A stretch of 34,553 nt of DNA from positions 1-34,553 of the forward strand of contig JBCBDX010000015.1 in the NCBI GenBank assembly GCA_038529265.1, written 5' to 3'. Shown here piece by piece: positions 15,316-25,132 of the stretch (its first letter is position 1; each line of letters starts with the position of its first letter). The notes below the pieces were generated by a model that saw only the letters and a program-made list of their open reading frames with translations, searched no databases and was not told the origin of the DNA. This DNA comes from JBCBDX01 sp038529265 (GTDB lineage Bacteria > Pseudomonadota > Alphaproteobacteria > Rhizobiales > Rhizobiaceae). The translations under genes and the position numbers were made by a program.

Positions 15316-18300
15316 ATGGCAGGACAGCCCCAGAACAATCAACCCGACGGCGGACAGCAAAGACAACCGCGCTTTCAGCCACCAGGTGCATTTAACCCAA
15401 ACGGTTTTCCAAATACAGCCGCTCGGGACGCTTACGTTCTGGACTGGGTAAGGAATGCAGCTGGGACTGACCCCAACTTTCCGAACATTCAAAATGATGG
15501 CCGTCCAGTGCGTGAGTATATCAACAACCGTCCCGATACTGCGCGTGGTGCCTACTCGATACGAAATAACATGCTGCCGGAGATACGAGCGGCCATCAAT
15601 GAACGCAATGGCATGGCACCTGCAGCAGCGGAACGAGAAGCGCGAAGAAATCCTGTCGCCTACGAACTTGTAAGAGCTACCGGCGAAGGTCGCATTCAGT
15701 TCAGGACGGCCGAACAAGCTCCGCAACCCAACACCTACCGCTTAACCGACGATGGTCTCAATGAGGCGTATGGCGCTCTAACAAACACCGATCGCCGGGT
15801 CAGAATTGGCAACGATACGAGGGACGCGGTGCTGGACGCAGTGCGAAACCGTGCTCGGCAAGAAGCAATAAGCAATGGAGCGCCAATCCAACAGCCCGCA
15901 AGGCCACTTGATACCTATCAGGTGATGCGCGGTGTCGAAGATAATCCCACTTCGGCATACAATCAAAGACTGCGCGACTATGAAGTGCACTTGGCAATCA
16001 ACGGATATGATCGATCAAACAATTTCCAGCGAGTGCCTGGTACAAACCGAGTTCAGCACGAAAACGGCAGAAACGATTTCGAGAACCTGTTCCAAAGGCA
16101 GCAGCAAGAGCGGAACAGGCAAGCAGCAGCAGCTGCAAACGTCCAGCCGCCGGCCGGACTCCAGCCGCCCGGCAATAACAATCAGGCGCAGGGCAGGGGA
16201 GACGATGATAACAATGACGATGGTCAGGGCCCCGGCCGGGGCGGAGGAGGCGGTCGGGTCGCCGTAGGAGGAAAGCGCCTGGCAGCGGCCGGACAAGCGC
16301 CGCTTAGTCCTGACGGCACGACACAAGAGCCAAATGCAAAGCGCCCTGGCAACAACGGGATAGCAGCCAACGAGTCTCAAAGTTCTGCACAACAGGTTTT
16401 AGCAGCTCTTAACGATTCCCAATCCCAAAATTTCAGCATCAACACTCAACCGGCAACCGCTTCACAAAGCGCTGCGACTGCAACCGGCACGCAAACACAA
16501 AATCAGACTGATAGGCTTGGACAACCAACACCCGGCGTTGCACCTGCTGCAGCGGCACCTGCGCAAAACACCGGAGCAGCGGCAACAGACCCCGCTAGTG
16601 CAGCACTGATTCAACGATTGGTGACGCAAGACCAGCGCCCGACTACTCAAAGACAGGATCAAACTGTAGCAGACGATCAAAAGACCGCTGCTCGGCCAAC
16701 CGAAACCCAGACCAATACAACGGCCCCGACTTCCGACTACCAACAAAACTTGAACCGCGCTGCTATGTCCCTGCAAGAAGAAAAAGACGATGCCAGTGTC
16801 GAAAGGTTGGCTCTGCAAATCGGCTTGGATCCCAACGAACCCGCTTTAGGTAGCCAGCAGCCATCCAATCAGGTAACCAACGAAGTCTCCGATGGTGCCG
16901 CAGCATTGCGTGAATTGCGAGCAGGTGGCGCAGCTGCTCAAATCCAAAACATAAATGTGGATCGGGACCTTGATCCACACCAGGATCTCAATGCTCCGGT
17001 TATACACGCCGGTGACCGCGCGGACATAGCCAATACTGATTTTTATCCAGACAAGATATTTGATCCCCAAACTGTTGTCCGAAGTGAATTTATCCGGTCA
17101 TCACCAACGCAAACTGATGCTGCTGGAGTAGCAATCAACGCACAACCATCAGCGTCAAACAACTCAGCGAGCGCACCGACGACCGAAGCCACGACCACGG
17201 AGCCAAGAACGCCAGAAGCTAGCGCAGCGGCAAATAACCAAAACGAGAAGCAATCCAATGTACAACGGGGCGATCCCAGCCCCTCTAATATTGCGGTCCA
17301 GAACCGCGACCCTGACGATGATGGCGATGGGCTAGCTGGAGCGGGCAACCCTGCAGCGGTACGAGATGGCTCTTCAACGGCGCACCTAGGTAACGAAAGC
17401 ACTTCAGGACAGGACAGTTCATCAACGACCACGCAAGCAGCGAGCGCAACGGCATCTAGTCAAAATCGGCAACAAAGCGTCACTGAAGAGAACCGTGATG
17501 CAGATCGAACATCGGCCAATGTCACTGCTCCAACAACAGACACGCAAAACGACGCGCGGGCAGCGACGCCCAGCACGGCACGAGAAGACAATACCGACGC
17601 AGTCATGAATGATGAAGGTCCACGTTCTGGTGAGCGCAATGGACAGGCGCTTGAAGGTCAGCCACCGGCCAAGAAACAAAGACTAACAGTTGAAACCGAA
17701 ACGCCAGCAGCAACTGATCAAATATCCGGAACAGAAGCTGCTGATATCGCTCAGGTTCCAGAGACGCCAGTCGCTTCTACGCGGGCCCCCACAACCGATA
17801 CCGGCAAGTATAAGCAGATCATTCGCGAGGCGGAGGCAAACCCGGATGCTCCACGACAGACCAGAAGCGATCGACAACAAACAGAACAAGAACTCGCGGC
17901 CATCGATAGCAGCCCTTCGGTTGCTGCATTTCCGACGCCTGAAACGCCCGCTGCATCCATTGCACAACCGACAACGCTAACAGAAGAGATTCGAAAAACC
18001 GTAGCCGAGGCTGAGGCGAACCCGGACGCGCCAAGGCAGACCAGAAGCGGCCAACAGCAACCGGAAAAAGAGACTACGGCACCACCGAACAGTCCCGCAG
18101 ATATATCAACTCAAGCGCCTGAAACACCTGCTGAACCCATTGCACAGCCAACGACGCTGACAGGAGAGATTCGAAAAACTGTAGCGGAGGCTGAAGCAAA
18201 CCCTGATGCTCCAAGGCAGCTTCGTAGCAATAGACAGGGAGAGGCTACAGTCAATGACGCCGAACCAACGCCTTCAGCGCAAGCAGTTCAGACCACAGTA

Positions 18301-19833
18301 GAAATCGAAGACAGTGCTTCTGTAAATAGCACAGTGGAGACACCTGCGCGGCAGCCTGAGACTCCTATGGCTGAACGGCAATCTCAATCAAGTCAGTCGG
18401 CATCAACACAACAGCAAGCGACGGAGCAGCCGGCCGTTGCAACAGCGGTCGCTGATCAAGAGATCGTGTCGACAACACAAAGCGTACGTGCATTTGCAAG
18501 CTCTCAAGAAATGATTGAGCGACTTGCTGACGACATCGAAAGAGAAACCCGGGAGCAGTACCGCAGAGATTATGGTCAAGAGGCGCTCGACAGAGAGGAT
18601 CGTGAGCAAGCGGAATTGAAAGCGAAATACGAAGCCGAAAATGAGGGTGAGGATAATCGCAAACCACCGGCGCTGGAAGAGGACCCTGAGCCCTCGAACA
18701 TCAAACCTCAAAGCCGCGACAATGACGACGATGACCAAGCACCAGGGACATCAATTGCCAGTTCGGCAAATCGCGACGCAGTCGTCAGTGAAGCGGAACG
18801 CATTCTGATGCAGGCAAACGAGGTCAGCCAACAACGCGAACCGCAAACACCGCCAGCACACACGGAAGAGCGCGCTGAACCACCAAGTCGTGAGGCATCT
18901 GTTCGTGCGGCTCAGTTAGCCATCGATAAGTTCAATGCAAGTTATGGAGTTTCCGAACGTACAAATAGCGTTGAAGAGCCTGGAAATGTTTCGGAGAGAA
19001 CCGGCATCAGTCAGGATATCGCGAACATGCAAATTTCCGGAGAGCGAAGCTTTGAACAATCGCGACCGGCATCACCGAACCGACTGACCTACCTAGGCAA
19101 TCGTGGACCGGGCAGCCGGGCAAACCAAGAGTCGAACGCGGCAATTAGTGAGGCAATGGAAGACCAACCTATACAGTCATTGGATGAGCGTCGGCGCGAG
19201 CTTGTAGAGAGCATCACCTCTCTGGAGGCGGATGACCCGCGAAATCCAAACGATGGAGCCGAAACAGCGCGCCGCAGGGAGGTTGTGGGTGCGCTACGTG
19301 AAGAGCTTTATGATGCAGATATCGGTTTGCCGCGGACTCGTAATCCGGCTCTTATTCAGATCGAACAGGCCGCAAAGACTAGTCCTGAAACAAGCTTCGA
19401 GGCGCGCGTGTCGGGCCTAAGAAAACACATCGCGGCGTATAGCGACCAAAGATATAGCGAATTAATGTCAATTGCTCCCGACGACGCTACCCCCGAAGCT
19501 GCAAACAGACTTAGCTCCGATACAAGAGAGCAAGCCGCAGCCGGACATACAAGGACGTCTGATGTCGACAGCAGCTACGCGGCATCGCGCGACGATGGGA
19601 CCAGGTCAGCCTCGACAGGCTCGCCGGGTGGCGTAACCTATCTAGGTGCACGCGGGCCCAATCCTAATCGTGCTGTTCCTGAACCAAGTTATAGCGATAC
19701 CGCAAACTTGAATGGCACACGAGCGGCATTGAGCGAGCCACACGAGAGCATACAACTTGCAAACAAACGAGCGCGTACTGAACACTATGACCCGTCATTG
19801 GGTGGCGATCGGCAAGATGGAAGGACGATCTAA
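15316..19833 (+). CDS. Giant Gln/Thr/Ala-rich disordered protein with 60-residue repeats and NLS-like motifs; candidate effector
   Basis: The start MAGQPQNNQPDGG at 15316 has AAGGAA upstream; the frame is also open from 15253. About 1,505 residues. The first ~270 look folded (AARDAYVLDWVRNAAGTDPN, YEVHLAINGYDRSNNFQRV); the remainder is low-complexity Gln/Thr/Ala/Pro. Three tandem 60-residue repeats with the phrase AEANPDAPRQ-RS start near 17821, 18001 and 18181, exactly 180 bases apart. TYLG-RGP recurs near 19090 and 19636. Basic clusters PPAKKQRL (17662-17685) and NKRART (19762-19779) resemble monopartite nuclear localization signals. The tail ends GGDRQDGRTI. No signal peptide or membrane helix. 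Position after virD4 resembles virD5/virE; export to a eukaryotic cell is inference. Confidence 0.72.
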   Translation: MAGQPQNNQPDGGQQRQPRFQPPGAFNPNGFPNTAARDAYVLDWVRNAAGTDPNFPNIQNDGRPVREYINNRPDTARGAYSIRNNMLPEIRAAINERNGMAPAAAEREARRNPVAYELVRATGEGRIQFRTAEQAPQPNTYRLTDDGLNEAYGALTNTDRRVRIGNDTRDAVLDAVRNRARQEAISNGAPIQQPARPLDTYQVMRGVEDNPTSAYNQRLRDYEVHLAINGYDRSNNFQRVPGTNRVQHENGRNDFENLFQRQQQERNRQAAAAANVQPPAGLQPPGNNNQAQGRGDDDNNDDGQGPGRGGGGGRVAVGGKRLAAAGQAPLSPDGTTQEPNAKRPGNNGIAANESQSSAQQVLAALNDSQSQNFSINTQPATASQSAATATGTQTQNQTDRLGQPTPGVAPAAAAPAQNTGAAATDPASAALIQRLVTQDQRPTTQRQDQTVADDQKTAARPTETQTNTTAPTSDYQQNLNRAAMSLQEEKDDASVERLALQIGLDPNEPALGSQQPSNQVTNEVSDGAAALRELRAGGAAAQIQNINVDRDLDPHQDLNAPVIHAGDRADIANTDFYPDKIFDPQTVVRSEFIRSSPTQTDAAGVAINAQPSASNNSASAPTTEATTTEPRTPEASAAANNQNEKQSNVQRGDPSPSNIAVQNRDPDDDGDGLAGAGNPAAVRDGSSTAHLGNESTSGQDSSSTTTQAASATASSQNRQQSVTEENRDADRTSANVTAPTTDTQNDARAATPSTAREDNTDAVMNDEGPRSGERNGQALEGQPPAKKQRLTVETETPAATDQISGTEAADIAQVPETPVASTRAPTTDTGKYKQIIREAEANPDAPRQTRSDRQQTEQELAAIDSSPSVAAFPTPETPAASIAQPTTLTEEIRKTVAEAEANPDAPRQTRSGQQQPEKETTAPPNSPADISTQAPETPAEPIAQPTTLTGEIRKTVAEAEANPDAPRQLRSNRQGEATVNDAEPTPSAQAVQTTVEIEDSASVNSTVETPARQPETPMAERQSQSSQSASTQQQATEQPAVATAVADQEIVSTTQSVRAFASSQEMIERLADDIERETREQYRRDYGQEALDREDREQAELKAKYEAENEGEDNRKPPALEEDPEPSNIKPQSRDNDDDDQAPGTSIASSANRDAVVSEAERILMQANEVSQQREPQTPPAHTEERAEPPSREASVRAAQLAIDKFNASYGVSERTNSVEEPGNVSERTGISQDIANMQISGERSFEQSRPASPNRLTYLGNRGPGSRANQESNAAISEAMEDQPIQSLDERRRELVESITSLEADDPRNPNDGAETARRREVVGALREELYDADIGLPRTRNPALIQIEQAAKTSPETSFEARVSGLRKHIAAYSDQRYSELMSIAPDDATPEAANRLSSDTREQAAAGHTRTSDVDSSYAASRDDGTRSASTGSPGGVTYLGARGPNPNRAVPEPSYSDTANLNGTRAALSEPHESIQLANKRARTEHYDPSLGGDRQDGRTI
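17809..18240 (+). repeat. Three in-frame 180-bp tandem repeats
   Basis: Each encodes about 60 residues containing EAEANPDAPRQ followed by T/L-RS and a Pro/Thr linker with PETPA. Copies two and three share TLT-EIRKTVAEAEANPDAPRQ. The exact 180-bp period points to recent internal duplication. Confidence 0.85.
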
Positions 19834-19872
19834 AAGCGGGTCATAAAACACTGGATTTTTGGAGCACTAAAA

Positions 19873-20829
19873 ATGGCAACAAATCAGGAAGTAATCGAGA
19901 CATTTGATCGTCTCATTGAAAAGGCGGGCAATTATCGAGCCGTCCGCGATACAATGGCGGCCGCGGAAGAGATGGCAGCTGATCCTGACTTTAGGGTGGA
20001 ACGCGAGGCGATCACACGCCAGGCGGAAACCGCTGACCGTCTGGCCCAAGACTACACGGTGGAATTGGTCTTGCGGAACATACCCGCCGAGCAATTGCAA
20101 AGTAATCCGTCCACTCAAGCAGTTGCACCTGAAATAATGGCGGCTCGACAGCACCTCAACATTTTGGAACCAAACAATGAGGGAACACGTCGACAACTAT
20201 TGCGCGCGGCAGAAAATGCTAATCCCAACGAGGATGCATCAGCTTCACAAAATGCTGCATACGACAGATTCTCCCTAGCGACAGCCTATGTGGCTTTGAG
20301 ACAAAATATCGGGCTTGAACGAGATCGAGTTCCAAATGTAATAACTGCCACCGAAACGGCTACCAGAGAACTCTCAACCAACTTGCAGAACGCTCGACTA
20401 GTTGTGGACGACCTTGTTAATGCAACAACGTATGAAATTCGTGGCAACGAGCTGGCGCAGGCGGTTGAATGGGATGACTACAGCTCTAGATATCTAGTAA
20501 GAGCGCGAGCGTTAGACCATGAAATTGAGATTGGGCCCAGAGATCCCACATTAGACCGACTGCTAACCGAACAAACGCAGCGGGAAGCAACAAATGCTAC
20601 GCGGTTTCGTGATACAGAAGCTGACCTTAATCCCAGTCCAACACGGCGCCAACGCACAGAAACAGCGGTTCCCATACCTTCGTTTCAACCACTTCCAGAA
20701 CTCGAGGGTCAAAGTGACGACGGATCTGCGCAATTCGATACTCATAGCTTGCAAACACAACCTGGCTCGTTGGACGAGCGCCCACGGGGTCGGTCACGCT
20801 CAAACAGTTCTGATGGGTTTGAGTTGTAA
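19873..20829 (+). CDS. Helical protein with an Arg-x-Arg export-like tail; candidate T4SS effector
   Basis: No family recognised. The 318-residue protein is mostly helical (VIETFDRLIEKAGNYRAVRD, AARQHLNILEPNNEGTRRQL) without a signal peptide. It has an Arg cluster PTRRQRTE (about 257-264). The C terminus LDERPRGRSRSNSSDGFEL contains Arg at every second position. That resembles the C-terminal arginine motif described for VirF/VirE2-type substrates of the Agrobacterium VirB/D4 system. The start at 19873 has GGAG ten bases upstream. It is the last gene of the rightward operon and converges on virB11; a weak TGATCA hairpin (20835-20851) lies in the gap. Best-supported of the effector candidates. 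Confidence 0.75.
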   Translation: MATNQEVIETFDRLIEKAGNYRAVRDTMAAAEEMAADPDFRVEREAITRQAETADRLAQDYTVELVLRNIPAEQLQSNPSTQAVAPEIMAARQHLNILEPNNEGTRRQLLRAAENANPNEDASASQNAAYDRFSLATAYVALRQNIGLERDRVPNVITATETATRELSTNLQNARLVVDDLVNATTYEIRGNELAQAVEWDDYSSRYLVRARALDHEIEIGPRDPTLDRLLTEQTQREATNATRFRDTEADLNPSPTRRQRTETAVPIPSFQPLPELEGQSDDGSAQFDTHSLQTQPGSLDERPRGRSRSNSSDGFEL

Positions 20830-20848
20830 TCGACTGATCAGGAGATGA

Positions 20849-21850
20849 TCAATCTTCATCCTGGCCGGGTAGATAGACCTCCAAGACGCCACGTTTACCA
20901 TCACGACGACCAACCTGTACTACTACGTCGATGGACTTACGTGCGTAATCCAGGATTTCGCCATGGCTCATCTGTACACCCGCGCGCAACACCATCATGG
21001 CCAATCGATCAAAGGCCAGTGTTGGGCTATCAGCGTGGATTGTTGATATCGCGCCAGGGTGACCGGTATTCACCGACTCAAGAAAGTCATAGGCTTCTGC
21101 GCCTCGAATCTCCCCCACAATGATGCGGTCCGGGCGCATGCGTAGACAGCTTTCAAGCAGTTTTGACGGCGAACGCTCCGAGTTTTCCCGGCGGTCGGCC
21201 ATAAGGCCGACATAATTGCCATGGGGTGGATATAGCTCTTTGGCATCTTCGATCGTAATAATGCGTTCATCATGTGCGACTTTCGCCAGAATCGCATTTG
21301 TCAGGGTAGTTTTTCCTGAAGATGTACCGCCAGACACCAAGATATTCATTCGTTGTTCGATTGCTGAAAGGAACATCTCCTCAATCTTTCCCTGCTTGGA
21401 GAGCTCCTGTATCTTTGCCCGGTTTTTCACGCGCTCATCATCGATGCTAACTTGAGCGCCACCGACGAATTTGACCACCGACAAGTCCAGTGTACTCTTG
21501 CTGTATTTGCGAATGGACAATGAAACACCCGCCTCAATGGCAGGCTCGACGACTACCTGAACACGTTGCGGTTGGCCCCACACTCTAACGCGACCTGAAA
21601 CAATTGGGTGTGCTGGACCCAACTGGTTCTTCGTTTCACCAGCAATCTGAGCCCCTAAGCGTCGAATCGCTTGGGCCGAAAGACGAATATCAACCGGTTC
21701 CATATGGGCAGCACCGCTACGCTCAACATAGATTGAATCGTCTGGATTAATTGTGAGCTCATTGACGTTCTCATCCGTTAGCAAGTGCCGCACGGGCTCT
21801 AGATACTGCTCAACATAGGATAAACGACACTCTGGTGGATGCGCATTCAT
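20849..21850 (-). CDS. virB11: VirB11 secretion ATPase
   Basis: A hexameric traffic ATPase at the cytoplasmic base of the type IV secretion system. The 333-residue protein has Walker A SGGTSSGKTTL (173-183) and RIITIEDAKELYPPHGN. The Asp/Walker B and His boxes are RPDRIIVGEIRGAEAYDFL and NTGHPGAISTIHADSP. Length and motif order are standard. Its ATG overlaps the virB10 stop by four bases (ATGA), so it is translationally coupled. Last gene of the virB operon. Confidence 0.96.
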   Translation of the reverse strand: MNAHPPECRLSYVEQYLEPVRHLLTDENVNELTINPDDSIYVERSGAAHMEPVDIRLSAQAIRRLGAQIAGETKNQLGPAHPIVSGRVRVWGQPQRVQVVVEPAIEAGVSLSIRKYSKSTLDLSVVKFVGGAQVSIDDERVKNRAKIQELSKQGKIEEMFLSAIEQRMNILVSGGTSSGKTTLTNAILAKVAHDERIITIEDAKELYPPHGNYVGLMADRRENSERSPSKLLESCLRMRPDRIIVGEIRGAEAYDFLESVNTGHPGAISTIHADSPTLAFDRLAMMVLRAGVQMSHGEILDYARKSIDVVVQVGRRDGKRGVLEVYLPGQDED

Positions 21851-23514
21851 CTGAAAACGAGATCTCTGTTTACAAGTACACGAATTTCCTCACCCTGGCC
21901 AACACGTAGCAATGATGGCTGATCAAGGAATTCTCCGAGAAAGTCGGCCAACTCTGCGGTGACTTCGCTGCCAGACTCCTGAGTAAACACTGTATTTGGT
22001 GTATCAGATTCGAGCGACACTTCCGTATCATTATCTTCTATAAGAGCCGCCGAGGCCAATTCCGGAGCGATCGACAGCAGGCTGACAACAGCGGCCAGAC
22101 CTAGCTTTTGACCAAGCCGATTGTTGACGTTAGCGCTGGTTCCAGATCGCCCAAGTGTGTCGGTACCGATACTGCCGAGCGCCACGGACTGGCCTTTTGG
22201 TGTGATGGCGCGATTCCAAGCAACCAATAATCGCGTTTGACCAATCCGTACTTCGTTGCGATAAGTTCCGATCAGTGTGGTGCCTGCTGGCATCAACACC
22301 TTCTTACCATCAAACGAAAAGACATGCTCTGTCACCTGCGCTCGTAAGGTGCCTGGCAACTCGCTTGTTATAGCAGTCTCGAGTACAGCACTGATAATCG
22401 TTCCTTGCACAACCGTACTGGATGTACTCGGCAGCATGCTCGAGGATACTGTCACCCAATTCTGTTCTGCGTTTGCGGACAGAAAAGCTTCATCTGCACT
22501 ACCAGCGCTGGCTCCTGCTTCTGATCCGCCGCCAGGGGGTGGTTCCGAGATATCCATAACCAGCGCGGCAGACTGACGCTTTGTGACCTCCAACTTTTTG
22601 GCGGCATCACTGCTTGCTTGCTGACCTGCTGGCGTCCCAGGCGCAACTACTGCAGGGCGCGACGAGGCAGCAGTTGCGGCAGCGGCGGCTTGGCGAGCAG
22701 CATCAGCAGCTTTTTCCGCGGCTGCGATGCGCGCAGCAGCGGCTTTTCTCTCGTTTTCGAAGCGCTCACGCGTTGCGCGTTCTGCTGCAGCGTACCGCTC
22801 CGCATCAACTTCGCGTGCCCTTTCCGAGCGGGCAGCCTGTTCTTCCATGCGCTTGCGCATTGCCGCGTCTCGCGCTGCTGCATCGGCCCTAAGGCGTTCG
22901 CGTTCTTGCTCCGCACGTTCCATTTGCCGTTGCAAAGTCTCTGTCATCCGATCAGAATTTTGCTGCAGAAGTTCACGCAACTGAGCCGCGGTTAATCCGC
23001 CAGACCCACGGCTAGAAGTTGCTACTCGGCTAATGAGCTTTTCGAGTTCTGCCATCCGCTCTTCAAAAGCGTCTTTCTCCAATACGTTCGCTGCTTCAAT
23101 TTGTGGCTGATCAGAATCCGGAGAGTCTTCTTCGACTGGTAGAAACGCGAAGTCCGGCTCTTCAACTGGTTCATTGGTGGTTTCAAACTCCAAAGAATTT
23201 CCTGACGAACCTGGATTTCTTACCTCACTGACAGTGGAATCGATGCCCGTCGTCGCCTGCGTTACAGGGGCTTGATCCTCGTCATTGGAGGACAAAATAT
23301 TGTCAGGGCCTATTGTGATAAAAATGAGAAGTGCAACCGCTGCAATGGAGAATATGGATAGCGGTCCCATGGGGTTAAACTTGCGCTTTTTCCGCGGCGC
23401 TTCCTCATGACCATAGTTTAAGAATGCTTCACGCGCTGCACTGTTTTGTGGATTAAGAGGATCAAGATTACCCTGAGGACCTACATTCAGCCCGTCGTTG
23501 TCATTACCGCTCAT
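21847..23514 (-). CDS. virB10: VirB10 envelope-spanning channel protein
   Basis: VirB10 links inner-membrane ATPases to the outer-membrane pore. After a short cytoplasmic N terminus with RKKRK, one membrane segment (about 51-70) leads to an acidic periplasmic stretch. An unusually long Arg/Ala/Glu coiled coil follows (about 155-300), rich in AERATRERFENERKAAAARI-type heptads. The C-terminal TrbI/VirB10 barrel runs from about 345 (ISAVLETAITSELPGTLRAQ, SFDGKKVLMPAGTTLIGTYR, LVAWNRAITPKGQSV). At 555 residues it is longer than typical VirB10 (near 380-450), mainly because of the coiled coil. The ATG at 23514 fits GAGGA upstream better than the TTG at 23520. Confidence 0.95.
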   Translation of the reverse strand: MSGNDNDGLNVGPQGNLDPLNPQNSAAREAFLNYGHEEAPRKKRKFNPMGPLSIFSIAAVALLIFITIGPDNILSSNDEDQAPVTQATTGIDSTVSEVRNPGSSGNSLEFETTNEPVEEPDFAFLPVEEDSPDSDQPQIEAANVLEKDAFEERMAELEKLISRVATSSRGSGGLTAAQLRELLQQNSDRMTETLQRQMERAEQERERLRADAAARDAAMRKRMEEQAARSERAREVDAERYAAAERATRERFENERKAAAARIAAAEKAADAARQAAAAATAASSRPAVVAPGTPAGQQASSDAAKKLEVTKRQSAALVMDISEPPPGGGSEAGASAGSADEAFLSANAEQNWVTVSSSMLPSTSSTVVQGTIISAVLETAITSELPGTLRAQVTEHVFSFDGKKVLMPAGTTLIGTYRNEVRIGQTRLLVAWNRAITPKGQSVALGSIGTDTLGRSGTSANVNNRLGQKLGLAAVVSLLSIAPELASAALIEDNDTEVSLESDTPNTVFTQESGSEVTAELADFLGEFLDQPSLLRVGQGEEIRVLVNRDLVFR

Positions 23515-23532
23515 GGTCAATTCCTCTAGCGC

Positions 23533-24390
23533 TTACTCTTGTGTTTCAGACGTTGTATCGCTGTTCGGTGAAGGTCTTGGAGGTGGGGTGCCTCCCGGTA
23601 GCGAGGCTAACTTGAGATCAGTGGCGGGCGGTGAGGGTGGCGCGGCGGCTGCGGTGGCGGAAGGCTCGCCCTGAGCCACGCAAATATACTCGTCACCAAT
23701 CCGAAGTACCCAAAAGTCGCTTGTGCCATCAACAATTATACGCTGGCCGTCCGTGCGCGAATTGACCAGCTTTTCAGTCCCTCTTGGTCCAACTCTAAAG
23801 ACCGCAGGACGTGGTGCACCCGCCGGTAAAACAAAGTAAGTTCGATAAAGGTCGTCTCGGATCTCTACCGGGCGGAACCTTGCCCGACCGGCAACGCGGT
23901 AATTGTAATTGATAGGACCACCAACGAACTCGGTGGATGCTGCATCTTCTACTGGATTACCTTCTTCATCATCTTCGGGATACGTGAACACGATACGGAA
24001 AGCATGATGCGACTGTGCATTCGTGCCTTGTTGAATCTCACCTTTTGCAGAAAGCTCAAATGCGTAAACATGACGGTCGGTGAATATCGTCATGTTGGTT
24101 AAAACGTTATCATACACCGGCTTCACACTGACAACGTTTCCGCGCTTAAGGCGGACAATCTCCCAAGAAGCACTATCACCGATCACAATCGACTGGACGG
24201 ATTCGCCCTCTGCAAACTGAATAACAGTCACCGATTTTAGAAATAGCTTTAATGCATAGACGTTATGCTCTTCATATTGAAACTTGCGAATTCGAGAGTC
24301 TTGACTGAACGACACAGGTATTTGAGCAGGATAAGAGGGAATAATACTGCTTAGTAAGAATATTGCCGATATAATAATTTTGTTACACAT
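23533..24390 (-). CDS. virB9: VirB9 outer-membrane core complex protein
   Basis: VirB9 forms the outer-membrane ring with VirB7 and VirB10. An N-terminal signal peptide (CNKIIISAIFLLSSIIPSYPA) precedes the VirB9/CagX fold: FQYEEHNVYALKLFLKSVTV, MTIFTDRHVYAFEL, FRIVFTYPEDDEE, INYNYRVAGRARFRPVEI. RTYFVLPAGAPRPAVFRV and the C-terminal SDFWVLRIGDEYICV follow. The tail is Pro/Ala/Ser-rich (about 245-285). The ATG at 24390 with GGAA upstream is preferred to the TTG at 24402. Product: 285 residues. Lies 24 bases after virB8. Confidence 0.94.
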   Translation of the reverse strand: MCNKIIISAIFLLSSIIPSYPAQIPVSFSQDSRIRKFQYEEHNVYALKLFLKSVTVIQFAEGESVQSIVIGDSASWEIVRLKRGNVVSVKPVYDNVLTNMTIFTDRHVYAFELSAKGEIQQGTNAQSHHAFRIVFTYPEDDEEGNPVEDAASTEFVGGPINYNYRVAGRARFRPVEIRDDLYRTYFVLPAGAPRPAVFRVGPRGTEKLVNSRTDGQRIIVDGTSDFWVLRIGDEYICVAQGEPSATAAAAPPSPPATDLKLASLPGGTPPPRPSPNSDTTSETQE

Positions 24391-24414
24391 CTTATTTTCC
24401 AATATAAGCAGTTT

Positions 24415-25107
24415 TTATGATTCAATAGCCGTCTCATTGACGAGTGACTCAATGTCCAAGCGATAAGATACAACTTGGAAGCCAAGCGGATTGGCCCAGA
24501 CTTGTCTCAAGCTGGCCTTTTCTTGCGGCTCAAATTTGTATCCAATCGTCACAGTGAAGCTACGTGAAGCGACCGCCCGAACGCCCTCAGAACGGGTCTT
24601 GCTTATCCTGACCTGTGCCAATCGGAAGTCAGGGCTCGGACTGGGAAGCAGCGAAATGGACTTTACCTGGACACGGATTTTGGTTGTTTGCCGATATACA
24701 TTCGGTGGATACTGCGGGTTGCTAGCGGTCCACAGAGCTCGCAACGATTGCGCAGCTTGGCTCCTGGAAAGCCGCAAAACTTCAGGAATACGGAGATGAT
24801 TGTCGACCTGGTCGAATGTTTCTCGATCTGAAATGTAGGAAACAAGCAATCCCTGAAGAACGGCCTCATTCTCCGAGAGTGAAGCAGGTAGGACTTCGAC
24901 AATTTTCTCAGCTTCACCGGTTGTCCGTTCTACCATGACAACAAAGGGCCGAACTTCCTTAAGGGGCAGCGTAAAAAAAATGGCGATGATTGATACGGCT
25001 GTTAGACATAAGGAGATTATAGCGACCCGCGCCCATAAATCTCTTTGCTTCTTAATATTAAAAAATACTTCATCTTCAAAAGATTTGGAGACACTATTAT
25101 TGGCCAT
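24415..25107 (-). CDS. virB8: VirB8 inner-membrane assembly protein
   Basis: VirB8 is a bitopic assembly factor with an NTF2-like periplasmic domain. The 230-residue protein has a cytoplasmic N terminus, one membrane segment (about 26-48, ARVAIISLCLTAVSIIAIFF), KEVRPFVVMVERTTGEAEKI, and the periplasmic domain with VSYISDRETFDQ. It ends NPLGFQVVSYRLDIE. Length matches the family. It follows virB6 by 25 bases; no virB7 lies between them as in Agrobacterium. Confidence 0.95.
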   Translation of the reverse strand: MANNSVSKSFEDEVFFNIKKQRDLWARVAIISLCLTAVSIIAIFFTLPLKEVRPFVVMVERTTGEAEKIVEVLPASLSENEAVLQGLLVSYISDRETFDQVDNHLRIPEVLRLSRSQAAQSLRALWTASNPQYPPNVYRQTTKIRVQVKSISLLPSPSPDFRLAQVRISKTRSEGVRAVASRSFTVTIGYKFEPQEKASLRQVWANPLGFQVVSYRLDIESLVNETAIES

Positions 25108-25132
25108 TGCTACATACCTATATTAATTTTAT

